Source: Mycobacterium xenopi
GTDB taxonomy: Bacteria; Actinomycetota; Actinomycetes; Mycobacteriales; Mycobacteriaceae
Direction of reading: 5' to 3'
NCBI RefSeq assembly: GCF_009936235.1
Contig: NZ_AP022314.1
Location: forward strand, 2,976,001-3,040,000
DNA: 64,000 nt
The notes under the pieces were generated by a model. That model ran no database searches. It saw only the letters and a program-made list of their open reading frames with translations, and had not been told where the DNA came from. Position numbers and translations under genes: made by a program. Of the stretch, positions 38,857-47,725 are shown one piece after another (position 1 is the stretch's first letter; each line of letters starts with the position of its first letter).

Positions 38857-38892
38857 TGTCCTCTTCTCCCAAGTCTTTGTCCTATAGTCCCA
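38857..38892 (+). promoter_or_regulatory. Direct repeats 21 bp apart, candidate AraC operator
   Basis: TGTCCTCTTCTCCCA (38857-38871) and TGTCCTATAGTCCCA (38878-38892) match at 12 of 15 positions and are offset by 21 bp, two helical turns. They lie in the gap between the AraC gene and cyp132, upstream of a -10-like CATACAGT (38914-38921). Same-face direct repeats are the usual AraC/XylS target. Confidence 0.6.
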
Positions 38893-38927
38893 TTAACCGC
38901 GCGATCCGTCGCCCATACAGTGGGGTC

Positions 38928-40304
38928 ATGGCGACGCTGACACCGAGCGCACCGGCGAAGCGGTTGAGCACCTGGACCATGACGCGGGAGGCGATCACCG
39001 TCGGCTTCGACGTCGGTGACCGGTTCATGGGCAGGCTGCGCGGCAGCGATATAGCCAGATTCCGTTGCGGCGGAAGACGCTTCGTCGCTCTTGGTCATCC
39101 TGACTATGTCGACCACGTGCTGCACCGCGCACGACTGCGCTACGTCAAGTCCCCGGAATACGAGCCGATCCGGGCGGGTGCCGGGATCAACTTACTCACC
39201 GACGAAGGCGAGTCGTGGGCCGTGCACCGTGGCGTGCTCAATCCGACGTTCGCCCGGCGCCGCCTGGCCGAACTCGTCGACCTGATGATCGAGCCGATCG
39301 AGGATGTCACCGCGTCCCTGACCGCAGACACCGAGTTCGACATGCACGAGACGATGGTCGAGGCCACACTGCGGGTGGTGGCGAATGCGTTGTTCAGCCA
39401 GGACTTTGGACCGTTGGTCCACCGCATGCACGACCTGGCCACCCGGGGGCTGCGCCACGCCGAGAAGCTGGAGCGGCTCGGCCTGTGGGGGCTGCTGCCT
39501 GCGCCGGTCTACGACGGGCTGATCTGGTGCACGTATTCGCGGGTGCCGTTGCCGCCGCCGCTGCGCGACATGCAGCGGATCATGCTGCAGCTCGACGACG
39601 CGGTCAACGCGATCATCGACGAACGGCTGGCCCATCCGACCGACACCAACGACCTGCTGAACGTGTTGTTGCACGCCGAAAATGGCACCTGGCCGCGCAA
39701 GCGGGTGCGTGACGAGGCGCTGACATTCATGCTCGCCGGCCACGAGACCACGGCGAATTCGATGTCGTGGTTTTGGTACCTGATGGCGCTGCACCATGCG
39801 GCGCGTGCCCGCATGCTCGACGAGATCGACACCGTGCTCGACGGCCGCCGGCCCAGCGCCGACGACCTGGCGAAGCTGCCCTGGACCACGGCGTGCATCC
39901 AAGAGGCGCAACGGTATTTCTCGGCGGTGTGGGTCCTGGCGCGCAAGGCCGTCGAGGACGACGAGATCGACGGCCACCACATCCGCGCCGGGACAACGGT
40001 GATCATCCCGATCCACTACATTCACCACGACCCGCGCTGGTGGCCGAACCCCGACGACTTCGATCCCTCCCGGTTCTTGAGCGGCGGCGGCGAGCGGCCC
40101 CGCTCGGCCTATCTGCCGTTCGGCGGCGGGCGGCGGATCTGCATCGGGCAGAGCTTCGCGCTGATGGAAATGGTGCTGATGGCGGCGATCATGAGCCAGC
40201 GGTTTACCTTTGACCTCATGCCCGGACATCCGATAGAACTCGAGGCGACGCTCACGCTGCGGCCCAAACATGGTGTACACGTCGTCGCGCGGAGACGCCC
40301 ATGA
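38928..40304 (+). CDS. cyp132: Cytochrome P450 CYP132
   Basis: 458-residue P450 (Rv1394c, about 461). I-helix AGHETTA, K-helix EAQR (ExxR), and the haem loop FGGGRRICIG with ligand C405. The substrate is unknown; the sequence resembles fatty-acid-type P450s. ATG 38928 is about 7 nt after a -10-like element, so the transcript may be leaderless. It overlaps the monooxygenase gene by 4 nt. Confidence 0.95.
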   Translation: MATLTPSAPAKRLSTWTMTREAITVGFDVGDRFMGRLRGSDIARFRCGGRRFVALGHPDYVDHVLHRARLRYVKSPEYEPIRAGAGINLLTDEGESWAVHRGVLNPTFARRRLAELVDLMIEPIEDVTASLTADTEFDMHETMVEATLRVVANALFSQDFGPLVHRMHDLATRGLRHAEKLERLGLWGLLPAPVYDGLIWCTYSRVPLPPPLRDMQRIMLQLDDAVNAIIDERLAHPTDTNDLLNVLLHAENGTWPRKRVRDEALTFMLAGHETTANSMSWFWYLMALHHAARARMLDEIDTVLDGRRPSADDLAKLPWTTACIQEAQRYFSAVWVLARKAVEDDEIDGHHIRAGTTVIIPIHYIHHDPRWWPNPDDFDPSRFLSGGGERPRSAYLPFGGGRRICIGQSFALMEMVLMAAIMSQRFTFDLMPGHPIELEATLTLRPKHGVHVVARRRP

Positions 40305-41773
40305 CCGACTACCACACCGTCGTCGTCGGCGCCGGATTCTCGGGCATCGGCGCCGCGATCAAACTCGACCAGGCGGGGCTCGGCGACTACCGGGTGATCG
40401 AAGCCGGCGACGGCGTCGGCGGCACCTGGTACTGGAACACCTATCCCGGTATCGCCGTGGATATTCCGTCGTTTTCCTACCAGTTCTCGTTCGAGCAGAG
40501 CGCGCACTGGTCGCGAACCTACGCGCCCGGCCACGAACTTCGGGCCTATGCGGAACACTGCGTCGACAAGTACGGGATCCGGCCCAAGATCCGCTTCAAC
40601 ACCAAAGTTCTCGCCGCGCAGTTCGACGACGACCACAACCTGTGGCGGGTGCAGACCGACCCCGGCGGCGACATCACCGCAAGGTTTTTGGTGAACGCCA
40701 GCGGTGTGCTTACCGTGCCCAAGCTGCCCGACATCGACGGCGTGGACTCGTTCGAAGGCATCACCATGCACACCGCCCGCTGGGATCACGGCCAGGACTT
40801 GACCGGCAAGCGGGTCGCGGTGATCGGCACCGGGGCCTCAGCTGTGCAGGTGATCCCCGAGATTGCCCCAATTGTTAAGCATCTCACCGTTTTTCAGCGC
40901 ACACCGATCTGGTGCTTCCCCAAGTTCGACGTGCCGCTGCCGGCGCCGGCGCGCTGGGCGATGCGGTTGCCGGGCGGCAAGGCGGTGCAGCGGCTGGCCA
41001 GTCAAGCCTTCGTCGAGGCGACGTTTCCGATCCCGGCGCATTACTTCACCGTCTTCCCGCTGGCCAAACGGATGCAGGCGGCGGGCCTGGCCTATTTGCG
41101 TCAGCAGGTCCGCGACCCCGTCGTGCGCGAGAAGCTCACCCCGAGATACGCCGTCGGCTGCAAGCGGCCCGGATTCCACAACGGCTATCTGGCCACCTTC
41201 AACCGTGACAACGTGCGGCTGGTCACCGAGCCGATCGACAAGATCACGCCCACCGGCGTGGCCACCCGCGACGGCGAGAACCACGAGATCGACGTGCTGG
41301 TGCTGGCGACCGGCTTCAAGGTGATGGACGCCGACAGCGTGCCCACGTTCGCGGTGACCGGCAGCGGTGGTCGCTCGCTAAGCGCATTCTGGGACGAGCA
41401 CCGGCTGCAGGCCTACGAGGGCGTCAGCATTCCCGGGTTCCCGAACCTGTTTTCGGTGTTCGGTCCCTACGGCTACGTCGGGTCGTCGTACTTCGCGCTG
41501 ATCGAGACCCAGACCCACCACATCATCCGGTGCCTGAAGCGGGCCCGCCGCCGGGGCGCAACCCGGGTAGAAGTCACCCAGGAAGCCAACGACCGGTACT
41601 TCGCCGAGATGATGCGCCGCCGGCACCGCCAGGTGTTTTGGCAGGACAGCTGCCGGCGGGCCAACAGCTACTACTTCGACAAGAACGGCGACGTGCCGTT
41701 GCGACCCACCACCACGATCGAGGCCTATTGGCGCAGCCGGCGCTTCGACCTTGACGACTACCGGTTCACGTAA
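40301..41773 (+). CDS. Baeyer-Villiger-type flavin monooxygenase (Rv1393c-like)
   Basis: 490 residues. FAD site VVGAGFSGIGAAIKL at the N-terminus, GGTWYWNTYPGIAVDIPS, NADPH site VAVIGTGASAVQVIPEI, and the BVMO fingerprint FEGITMHTARWD at residues 151-162, plus LVLATGFKVM. It probably inserts oxygen next to a ketone, or hydroxylates, using NADPH. Coupled to cyp132 by ATGA, so the two likely act on one substrate under the AraC regulator. Confidence 0.94.
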   Translation: MTDYHTVVVGAGFSGIGAAIKLDQAGLGDYRVIEAGDGVGGTWYWNTYPGIAVDIPSFSYQFSFEQSAHWSRTYAPGHELRAYAEHCVDKYGIRPKIRFNTKVLAAQFDDDHNLWRVQTDPGGDITARFLVNASGVLTVPKLPDIDGVDSFEGITMHTARWDHGQDLTGKRVAVIGTGASAVQVIPEIAPIVKHLTVFQRTPIWCFPKFDVPLPAPARWAMRLPGGKAVQRLASQAFVEATFPIPAHYFTVFPLAKRMQAAGLAYLRQQVRDPVVREKLTPRYAVGCKRPGFHNGYLATFNRDNVRLVTEPIDKITPTGVATRDGENHEIDVLVLATGFKVMDADSVPTFAVTGSGGRSLSAFWDEHRLQAYEGVSIPGFPNLFSVFGPYGYVGSSYFALIETQTHHIIRCLKRARRRGATRVEVTQEANDRYFAEMMRRRHRQVFWQDSCRRANSYYFDKNGDVPLRPTTTIEAYWRSRRFDLDDYRFT

Positions 41774-41783
41774 CCGGCGCGTG

Positions 41784-42992
41784 TTACACAGCGCGCTTGA
41801 GGTCGTCGACCTTGTTGAGTCGCTCCCAGGGCAAGTCGATGTCGGTGCGGCCGAAGTGACCGTAGGCCGCGGTCTGCGCGTAGATGGGCCGCAGCAGATC
41901 GAGGTCGCGGATGATCGCCCCGGGCCGCAGGTCGAACACCTCGCCGATGGCCTTCTCGATCTTGAGGGGGTCGACGGTCTCGGTGCCGAACGTCTCGACG
42001 AACAGCCCGACCGGTGCGGCCTTGCCGATGGCGTAGGCGACCTGCACCTCGATCCGCTCCGCCAGCCCGGCCCCGACGACGTTCTTAGCCACCCAGCGCA
42101 TCGCATACGCCGCCGAGCGGTCCACTTTGGAGGGATCCTTGCCGGAGAAGGCGCCGCCACCGTGGCGTGCCCAGCCACCGTAGGTGTCGACGATGATTTT
42201 GCGGCCGGTCAACCCCGCGTCGCCCATGGGCCCGCCGAGCACGAACTTGCCGGTGGGGTTGACCAGTAGCCGTGCCTCGGAGGCGTCCAGGGTGTCGTGG
42301 GCCAGGTCGTCGAGCACGGTGTTGAGGACCTTTTCCCGGATGTCGGGAGTCAGCATGTCCAGACCGATGTCGGGGGCGTGCTGGGTGGAGATGACGACGG
42401 TGTCCAACCGGACCGGGGTGTTGCCTTCGTAAGCGATGGTGACCTGGGTTTTACCGTCGGGGCGCAGATACGGCAGCACACCGTTCTTGCGGACCTCGGC
42501 CAGCCGGCGGGCCAGCCGGTGGGCCAGCGCGATCGGCAGCGGCATCATCTCCGGGGTGTCTTTGATCGCGTATCCGAACATCAGGCCCTGGTCACCGGCG
42601 CCCTGCGCGTCGAGCGGGTCGGCAACGCCCTCGACGCGGGCCTCGTAGGCGGTGTCGACGCCTTGCGCGATGTCGGGGGACTGCCTGCCGATGGCGATGT
42701 TCACTCCGCACGACGCTCCGTCGAAGCCCTTGTCTGAGGAGTCGTAGCCGATCTCCAGGATGCGGCTGCGCACGGTGTCGGTGATCTCAGCGAACGCCTC
42801 CTTGGCGCTGGTCGTGACCTCGCCGGCGACGTGCACCTGGCCGGTGGTGACCATGGTCTCGACGGCGACCCGTGAGCGGGGATCGTCGGCCAGCAGGGCG
42901 TCGAGCACCGAGTCGCTGATGGCGTCGCAGATCTTGTCGGGGTGTCCCTCGGTTACGGACTCGCTGGTGAACAGCCGACCCTTTTCGCTCAC
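41784..42992 (-). CDS. metK: S-adenosylmethionine synthase
   Basis: Makes SAM from methionine and ATP. 402 residues from GTG 42992 (SEKGRLFTSESVTEGHPDKI), with GGAAGGA at the proper distance upstream. Signatures GHPDKICDAISDS, GAGDQGLMFGYA and GGAFSGKDPSKVDRS are present. Rv1392 is 403. Last gene of the mihF-gmk-rpoZ-coaBC-metK cluster. Confidence 0.98.
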   Translation of the reverse strand: MSEKGRLFTSESVTEGHPDKICDAISDSVLDALLADDPRSRVAVETMVTTGQVHVAGEVTTSAKEAFAEITDTVRSRILEIGYDSSDKGFDGASCGVNIAIGRQSPDIAQGVDTAYEARVEGVADPLDAQGAGDQGLMFGYAIKDTPEMMPLPIALAHRLARRLAEVRKNGVLPYLRPDGKTQVTIAYEGNTPVRLDTVVISTQHAPDIGLDMLTPDIREKVLNTVLDDLAHDTLDASEARLLVNPTGKFVLGGPMGDAGLTGRKIIVDTYGGWARHGGGAFSGKDPSKVDRSAAYAMRWVAKNVVGAGLAERIEVQVAYAIGKAAPVGLFVETFGTETVDPLKIEKAIGEVFDLRPGAIIRDLDLLRPIYAQTAAYGHFGRTDIDLPWERLNKVDDLKRAV

Positions 42993-43089
42993 GCCCAGAT
43001 CCTTCCGCCACAACCATCAAAATGTTAGCCAGACGAATTATATCGTCGCGCTGTCCACCCGTCCGGCGGCGCGGGCGCCGCGATCGGAG

Positions 43090-44331
43090 TTACCCGCTGC
43101 CGCTGCGCAGAAAGGCGGCGATGGCGTCCACGATACGACTGGCCATCAGCGTCTTGGAGCCGTGCTGCAGCGCCGACTCGGTGCCGTCGGCGGCCAGCAG
43201 CCAGCCGTCGTTGCTGTCGACCTCGAACGCCCTGCCTTCACCGACCGCGTTGACCACCAGCAAATCGCAGCCCTTGCGGCGCAGCTTATTTCGGGCATGG
43301 AACAGCACGTCGCCTTGTGCGTCGCCGGTCTCCGCGGCGAACCCGACGATAGCTCGCATGTTGGGCAGCTGCCCGTCGGCGCGGGCCCGCACCGCGCCGG
43401 CCAGCACGTCGTCGTTGCGCACGAGCCTGATGGTCGGGGGTCCCTCGACGCCCTTTTTGATCTTGGCGGTCGCGGCCTGCGCCGGACGGAAATCGGCGAC
43501 CGCGGCCGCCATCACCAGCACATGGGCGTCGGGGGCATGTTTGGATACCGCGTCGCGCAGCTGCGCTGCCGAGCTGACGTGCACCACATCGACGCCGGCG
43601 GGATCGATGAGCCCGGCGGTGTGCCCGGCGATCAGGGTCACCTCGGCACCGCGTTGCGCGGCGACACGCGCCAGTGCGTAGCCCTGCTTGCCCGAGCTGC
43701 GGTTGCCGATGAAGCGCACCGGGTCGATCGGCTCGCGGGTGCCGCCGGCGGTCACCAGCATCTTGTAGCCGGACAGGTCGTAGGGCAGGGCGTCGGGCCG
43801 CTCCAGCAGCAGCTGGGCGAAGGTCGTGATCTCCTCGGCCTCGGGTAGCCGCCCGGCACCGCTGTCGGCACCGGTCAACCGCCCGGATGCCGGTTCCAGC
43901 ACCACCGCGCCGCGGCGCCGCAGCGTGGCCACGTTGTCGACGGTGGCTGGGTGCAGCCACATCTCGGTGTGCATCGCCGGCGCGAACAGCACCGGACATC
44001 GGGCTGTGAGCAGTGTCGCGGTCAGCAGATCGTCGGCCCGGCCGGCCACCGCGCGAGCCAACAGGTCGGCGGTCGCGGGGGCAACCACCACCAGGTCGGC
44101 CTCTTGGCCGATGTGCACATGCGGCACCAGGGGAACGTCGTCGAAGACCCCGGTGTGTACCGGTTCGCCGGAAAGCGCCTCGAAGGTGGCCGCGCCGATG
44201 AAACGCAACGCCGATTCGGTGGGGACCACCCGGACCCGGTGGCCCGCTTCGGTGAGCTGACGGACGACCGTGCACGCCTTGTAGGCGGCGATGCCTCCCG
44301 AGACGCCGACGACGATCCGCTTGCGGTCCAT
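43090..44331 (-). CDS. coaBC: Bifunctional CoaBC (phosphopantothenoylcysteine synthase/decarboxylase)
   Basis: Two steps of coenzyme A synthesis. 413 residues (Rv1391, dfp, about 418). N-terminal flavoprotein CoaC half: VGVSGGIAAYKACTVVRQL, FAPAMHTEMW and PASGRLTGADSGAGRL. C-terminal CoaB half: AGGTREPIDPVRFIGNRSSG and the substrate-binding AAAVADFRP, then KIKK. 14 nt after rpoZ. Confidence 0.96.
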   Translation of the reverse strand: MDRKRIVVGVSGGIAAYKACTVVRQLTEAGHRVRVVPTESALRFIGAATFEALSGEPVHTGVFDDVPLVPHVHIGQEADLVVVAPATADLLARAVAGRADDLLTATLLTARCPVLFAPAMHTEMWLHPATVDNVATLRRRGAVVLEPASGRLTGADSGAGRLPEAEEITTFAQLLLERPDALPYDLSGYKMLVTAGGTREPIDPVRFIGNRSSGKQGYALARVAAQRGAEVTLIAGHTAGLIDPAGVDVVHVSSAAQLRDAVSKHAPDAHVLVMAAAVADFRPAQAATAKIKKGVEGPPTIRLVRNDDVLAGAVRARADGQLPNMRAIVGFAAETGDAQGDVLFHARNKLRRKGCDLLVVNAVGEGRAFEVDSNDGWLLAADGTESALQHGSKTLMASRIVDAIAAFLRSGSG

Positions 44332-44345
44332 GCCGCGACGCCTAC

Positions 44346-44669
44346 TTACTCGCCTTCGGTGTGCTCGAGCAGGTCGGCGTGGATTTCGCGCAGCGCGATG
44401 GACAGCGGCTTTTCCTGGAGTCCCGGTTCCACCAGCGGCCCGACGTACTCGAGGATGCCCTCGCCGAGCTGGTTGTAGTAGTCGTTGATCTGCCGTGCCC
44501 GCTTGGCCGCGTAGATCACCAGGGCGTATTTGCTCGAAACGCGCTCCAGCAGCTCGTCGATGGGCGGATTGGTGAGGCCCAGCGGCGGGTCGTAGGTGAC
44601 GGTGCCACCCAGAGTCGGATCGAACTGCTCCTTGGTGGCCGACGGCGCGTCGGGCTGCGGAGTACTCAC
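44346..44669 (-). CDS. rpoZ: RNA polymerase omega subunit
   Basis: 107 residues (Rv1390 about 110) from GTG 44669. The conserved core is IDELLERVSSKYALVIYAAKRARQI followed by the family's YYNQL. It stabilises the beta' subunit during RNA polymerase assembly. 61 nt after gmk. Confidence 0.96.
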   Translation of the reverse strand: MSTPQPDAPSATKEQFDPTLGGTVTYDPPLGLTNPPIDELLERVSSKYALVIYAAKRARQINDYYNQLGEGILEYVGPLVEPGLQEKPLSIALREIHADLLEHTEGE

Positions 44670-44730
44670 TGAAAAATTTCTCCTGGCAAAGTAGTGCGGC
44701 TGGGAACGACTAACGGCCAGACAAGCCGAT

Positions 44731-45354
44731 TCACCCTGGACCCGGCGTTCCCACCAGCAAGGATACCAATTGCGCGCACGCGGTCTCCAATCGATCGTTG
44801 ACCACGACCTCGTCGAAGTCGCCCTGGGCTGCCAGTTCGGCGCGGGCCGTGTCGAGCCGCCGTTGGATCACCTCGGGCGTCTCGGTGCCGCGGCCGACCA
44901 GCCGGGCCTTCAAATCCTCCCAACTCGGCGGCGCCAGGAAGACGGTGACTGCCTCGGGCATCGCCTTTTTGACCGCTCGGGCGCCAGCCAGGTCGACCTC
45001 GATCAGCACCGGATGTCCGGTCGCGGCGGCATCGCGAATCGGCTGTGCCAGGGTGCCCGACCGGTGCAGCCCGCCGTGGATCTCGGCCCACTCCAGCAGC
45101 GCGCCGTCGTCGATCAGTTGCTGGAAGCGCTCCGGTGTGACGAAGTGGTAGTCGACGCCGTCGACCTCGCCTGGCCGCGGTGCCCGAGTGGTGACCGACA
45201 CGCTGAAGTGCAGGTCGGGAATCCGCTCCCGCAGGCACCGGACCACCGTCGACTTTCCGACGGCAGAGGGGCCGGACAGCACGACCACGCGCCCTGCCGT
45301 CGCCGGCCGCAGGTTTGGGTCGTGCTCGCCGTCCGGTTCCCCGTCGGCGCTCAT
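44731..45354 (-). CDS. gmk: Guanylate kinase
   Basis: Phosphorylates GMP to GDP. 207 residues from ATG 45354 (Rv1389 about 208). P-loop VVLSGPSAVGKSTVVRCL and the GMP-binding signature TTRAPRPGEVDGVDYHFV, plus EWAEIHGGLHRSGT. The start leaves an 8-nt gap to mihF; the longer upstream frame overlaps mihF and is discarded. Confidence 0.97.
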   Translation of the reverse strand: MSADGEPDGEHDPNLRPATAGRVVVLSGPSAVGKSTVVRCLRERIPDLHFSVSVTTRAPRPGEVDGVDYHFVTPERFQQLIDDGALLEWAEIHGGLHRSGTLAQPIRDAAATGHPVLIEVDLAGARAVKKAMPEAVTVFLAPPSWEDLKARLVGRGTETPEVIQRRLDTARAELAAQGDFDEVVVNDRLETACAQLVSLLVGTPGPG

Positions 45355-45362
45355 CTGTCGGG

Positions 45363-45680
45363 CTAGGCGGAGCCGAACTTTTCCAGCAATGCCTTGCGCT
45401 GGCGGTCGCCGAGCCCGCGTAGCCGTCGGGTCGGCGCGATCTCGAGCTCGGTCATGATCTCCTGCGCCTTGACCTTGCCCACTTTCGGCAGCGCCTCGAG
45501 CAGCGCGGAAACCTTCATCTTGCCCAAGACCTCGTCGGTCTCGGCGTCCTTGAGCACTTGCTTGAGGTTGGTGCCGCCGCGCTTGAGCCGATCCTTGAGT
45601 TCGGCTCGCGCTCGACGTGCGGCAGCAGCCTTCTCCAACGCGGCGGCGCGCTGCTCGTCGGTCAACTGGGGAAGGGCCAC
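45363..45680 (-). CDS. mihF: Mycobacterial integration host factor mIHF
   Basis: 105-residue nucleoid protein needed for L5 phage integration and for chromosome organisation. Helical, basic N-terminus (EQRAAALEKAAAARRARAEL) and the H2TH/HhH-like LPKVGKVKAQEIMTELEI, then RRLRGLGDRQRKALLEKFG. GTG 45680 has a strong ribosome site CGGAGGAAT and gives the 105-residue form; the longer start in some annotations of Rv1388 is not supported here. Confidence 0.97.
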   Translation of the reverse strand: MALPQLTDEQRAAALEKAAAARRARAELKDRLKRGGTNLKQVLKDAETDEVLGKMKVSALLEALPKVGKVKAQEIMTELEIAPTRRLRGLGDRQRKALLEKFGSA

Positions 45681-46106
45681 GATTCCTCCGTCTCATCGAT
45701 CTGTGTGTATCTCAGCCGGGTACTCCAGCCAGCGGAGACGACCGTACCCACGCTGCCTGACGAAATCTAACCCGCCCCCCTGCTTGAAGCCACAAAGGCG
45801 CAGCTTGTGGCGGCGACAAAGGCGATGTTCGACCTCGGTGAAGCCGGTTCGCCCGACCCCGCCCGGCACGGTCGCATGCGTGCGCCTGGAGCCGAAAACA
45901 CGGCATCTACCAGGCGTTTCGACCCCGGCGCTGGGTTGTGCAGCCCGCGGCGCGAGGCCACTTGCCGCGCCAGCAACGGCGGTCGGCAGCCAATCTTGAC
46001 CCATTTCGCATGTCGCGGCGTGTCGCGCGTGTCGCGCGGCGCGTCGCACGCAAAAGACAACGCAACTACGTTGCGTAGTAGCTCGGTGCGCCCAGGGCCG
46101 GTGAGC
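45681..46106. other. 426-bp gap upstream of mihF, no gene seen
   Basis: In H37Rv this position carries PE/PPE genes; here none is present and the short frames lack coding character. The stretch probably holds the mihF promoter. It includes repeated TGTCGCG words around 46015-46040 and a 17-bp dyad at 46060-46076. Confidence 0.6.
46060..46076. promoter_or_regulatory. 17-bp dyad ACGCAAC-TAC-GTTGCGT
   Basis: Perfect 7-bp inverted arms with a 3-bp centre, about 380 nt upstream of mihF and 31 nt downstream of the zwf stop. The form (odd centre, short arms) resembles operators of TetR-like dimers, but it could also be a weak hairpin after zwf. Confidence 0.4.
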
Positions 46107-47570
46107 TTACTTCGCGCTGCGCCAGGCTCGGTCGAACGGAAGCCGCCATGCGTGCGGGGCGATGAGCTGGTGAATGGCGTTTGGGCCCCACGAGCCGATG
46201 TCGTAGCTGCGCACCGGCGGTGGATCCTCGAGCAGCGGGGCGGAGACCTCCCAGAGCCGCTCGATACCTTCCGACGTGGTGTAGAGCGTGTGGTCACCGT
46301 GCATGGCATCCAGGATCAGCCGCTCGTAGCCCTCCAGCACGTCGCGGACGGCCTCGGTCTCGGCTATCGCGAACTGCAGGCTGTGCTTGTCCAGCTTCAT
46401 TCCGGGTCCGGGACGTTTGCCGTAGAAGGACAGCGACACTTTGGACTCGTCGGCGAGGTCGAAGGTGAGGTGATCGGGGCCGTGCAGGCCGATGCCGCAG
46501 CCGGGCGGGAACATGCTCTTGGGTGGTTCCCGGAACGCGATCGAGATGATCCGCTGGCCCTCGGCCATGCACTTGCCGGTGCGCAGATAGAACGGCACGC
46601 CCGCCCAGCGCCAGTTGTCGATCTCGCATTTCAGCGCGACGAACGTCTCGGTGTCGGACTCCGGTGAGACGCCGGGTTCTTCGCGATATCCCCGGTATTG
46701 GCCTCGCACCACGTTGCGCGGGTCGAGCGGCAGCATGGACTCGAACACCTTGTTCTTCTCGGCACTGATCGCCCGCGAAGCCAGCGCGGTCGGTGGCTCC
46801 ATCGCCACGAACGCGAGGATCTGGAACAGGTGGGTGACCACCATGTCACGGAAGGCGCCGATCGGCTCGTAGAACGCCGCTCGCCCTTCCAATGACAGCT
46901 TTTCCGGCACGTCGATCTGGATGTGGTCGATGAATGTCCGGTTCCAGATCGGCTCGAACAAACCGTTGGCGAATCGGAACGCCAGGATGTTCTGCGCAGC
47001 TTCTTTACCCAGGAAATGGTCGATCCGGAAGATCTGCGATTCGTCGAACTTCTCGTGGATCGCGGCGTTGAGCGCCACCGCGCTTTCCAGGTCGGTGCCG
47101 AATGGCTTTTCCATCACCACCCGGGCACCCTTGACGAGGCCGGCATCTTCGAGGATCTGGATCACCGGGATCACGGCTTTGGGTGGGACGCTCAGGTAGT
47201 GCAGCAGCCGTACTTCGCCCTCGAGGTGCGCGGCCTGCTCGGTGACCGCGGCCGAGAGCGCGCCGGCTCCGCTGCTCTGCGGGACGTACCGCAAGGTCTG
47301 CAGCCATTTGTCGAGATCCTCCCGGGACACCTCACGCCGCGAGAACTGCATGCATGCTTCTGCGGCGAGCTTGCGGAAACCTTCGTCGTCGAGCTCCTCC
47401 AGCGACGTTGCGACCATCCGCAGTTCGGGCGCCAGCCTGGACATCCAGAGGTGAAACAATCCGGGAAGCAACTTGCGGCGCGCCAAATCCCCTGTGGCGC
47501 CGAACAAGACGACGACGTGGGGTGCGGCAGTACTGGCCTGGCTTTTGGTTCCTGCAGTTGACCCGGTCAC
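46107..47570 (-). CDS. zwf: Second glucose-6-phosphate dehydrogenase (Zwf1-like)
   Basis: 487 residues from GTG 47570. Dinucleotide motif VVLFGATGDLARRKLLPG and active site RIDHFLGKEAAQNILAFRFA are intact, so the enzyme should be active. It is divergent from zwf2 in the same window and more like Rv1121 (zwf1, about 466), which in H37Rv lies beside gnd2, not here. No OpcA partner is adjacent. It is divergent from an HTH/Mop gene and upstream of mihF. Cofactor preference (NAD or NADP) cannot be read. Confidence 0.93.
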   Translation of the reverse strand: MTGSTAGTKSQASTAAPHVVVLFGATGDLARRKLLPGLFHLWMSRLAPELRMVATSLEELDDEGFRKLAAEACMQFSRREVSREDLDKWLQTLRYVPQSSGAGALSAAVTEQAAHLEGEVRLLHYLSVPPKAVIPVIQILEDAGLVKGARVVMEKPFGTDLESAVALNAAIHEKFDESQIFRIDHFLGKEAAQNILAFRFANGLFEPIWNRTFIDHIQIDVPEKLSLEGRAAFYEPIGAFRDMVVTHLFQILAFVAMEPPTALASRAISAEKNKVFESMLPLDPRNVVRGQYRGYREEPGVSPESDTETFVALKCEIDNWRWAGVPFYLRTGKCMAEGQRIISIAFREPPKSMFPPGCGIGLHGPDHLTFDLADESKVSLSFYGKRPGPGMKLDKHSLQFAIAETEAVRDVLEGYERLILDAMHGDHTLYTTSEGIERLWEVSAPLLEDPPPVRSYDIGSWGPNAIHQLIAPHAWRLPFDRAWRSAK

Positions 47571-47725
47571 AACTACGATGTTCCCACTTGGTTTCGCTGT
47601 CTGCCGACCGATTTAGGCGGGCCGACACCAAGGCCGATCCGGGAGACGGCCACATTTGGCGGTTTGCGCCGCATTCGCGGCGGCTGGGACACACTGGGCG
47701 CCGTACGTAGCGCATACGATTGGCT

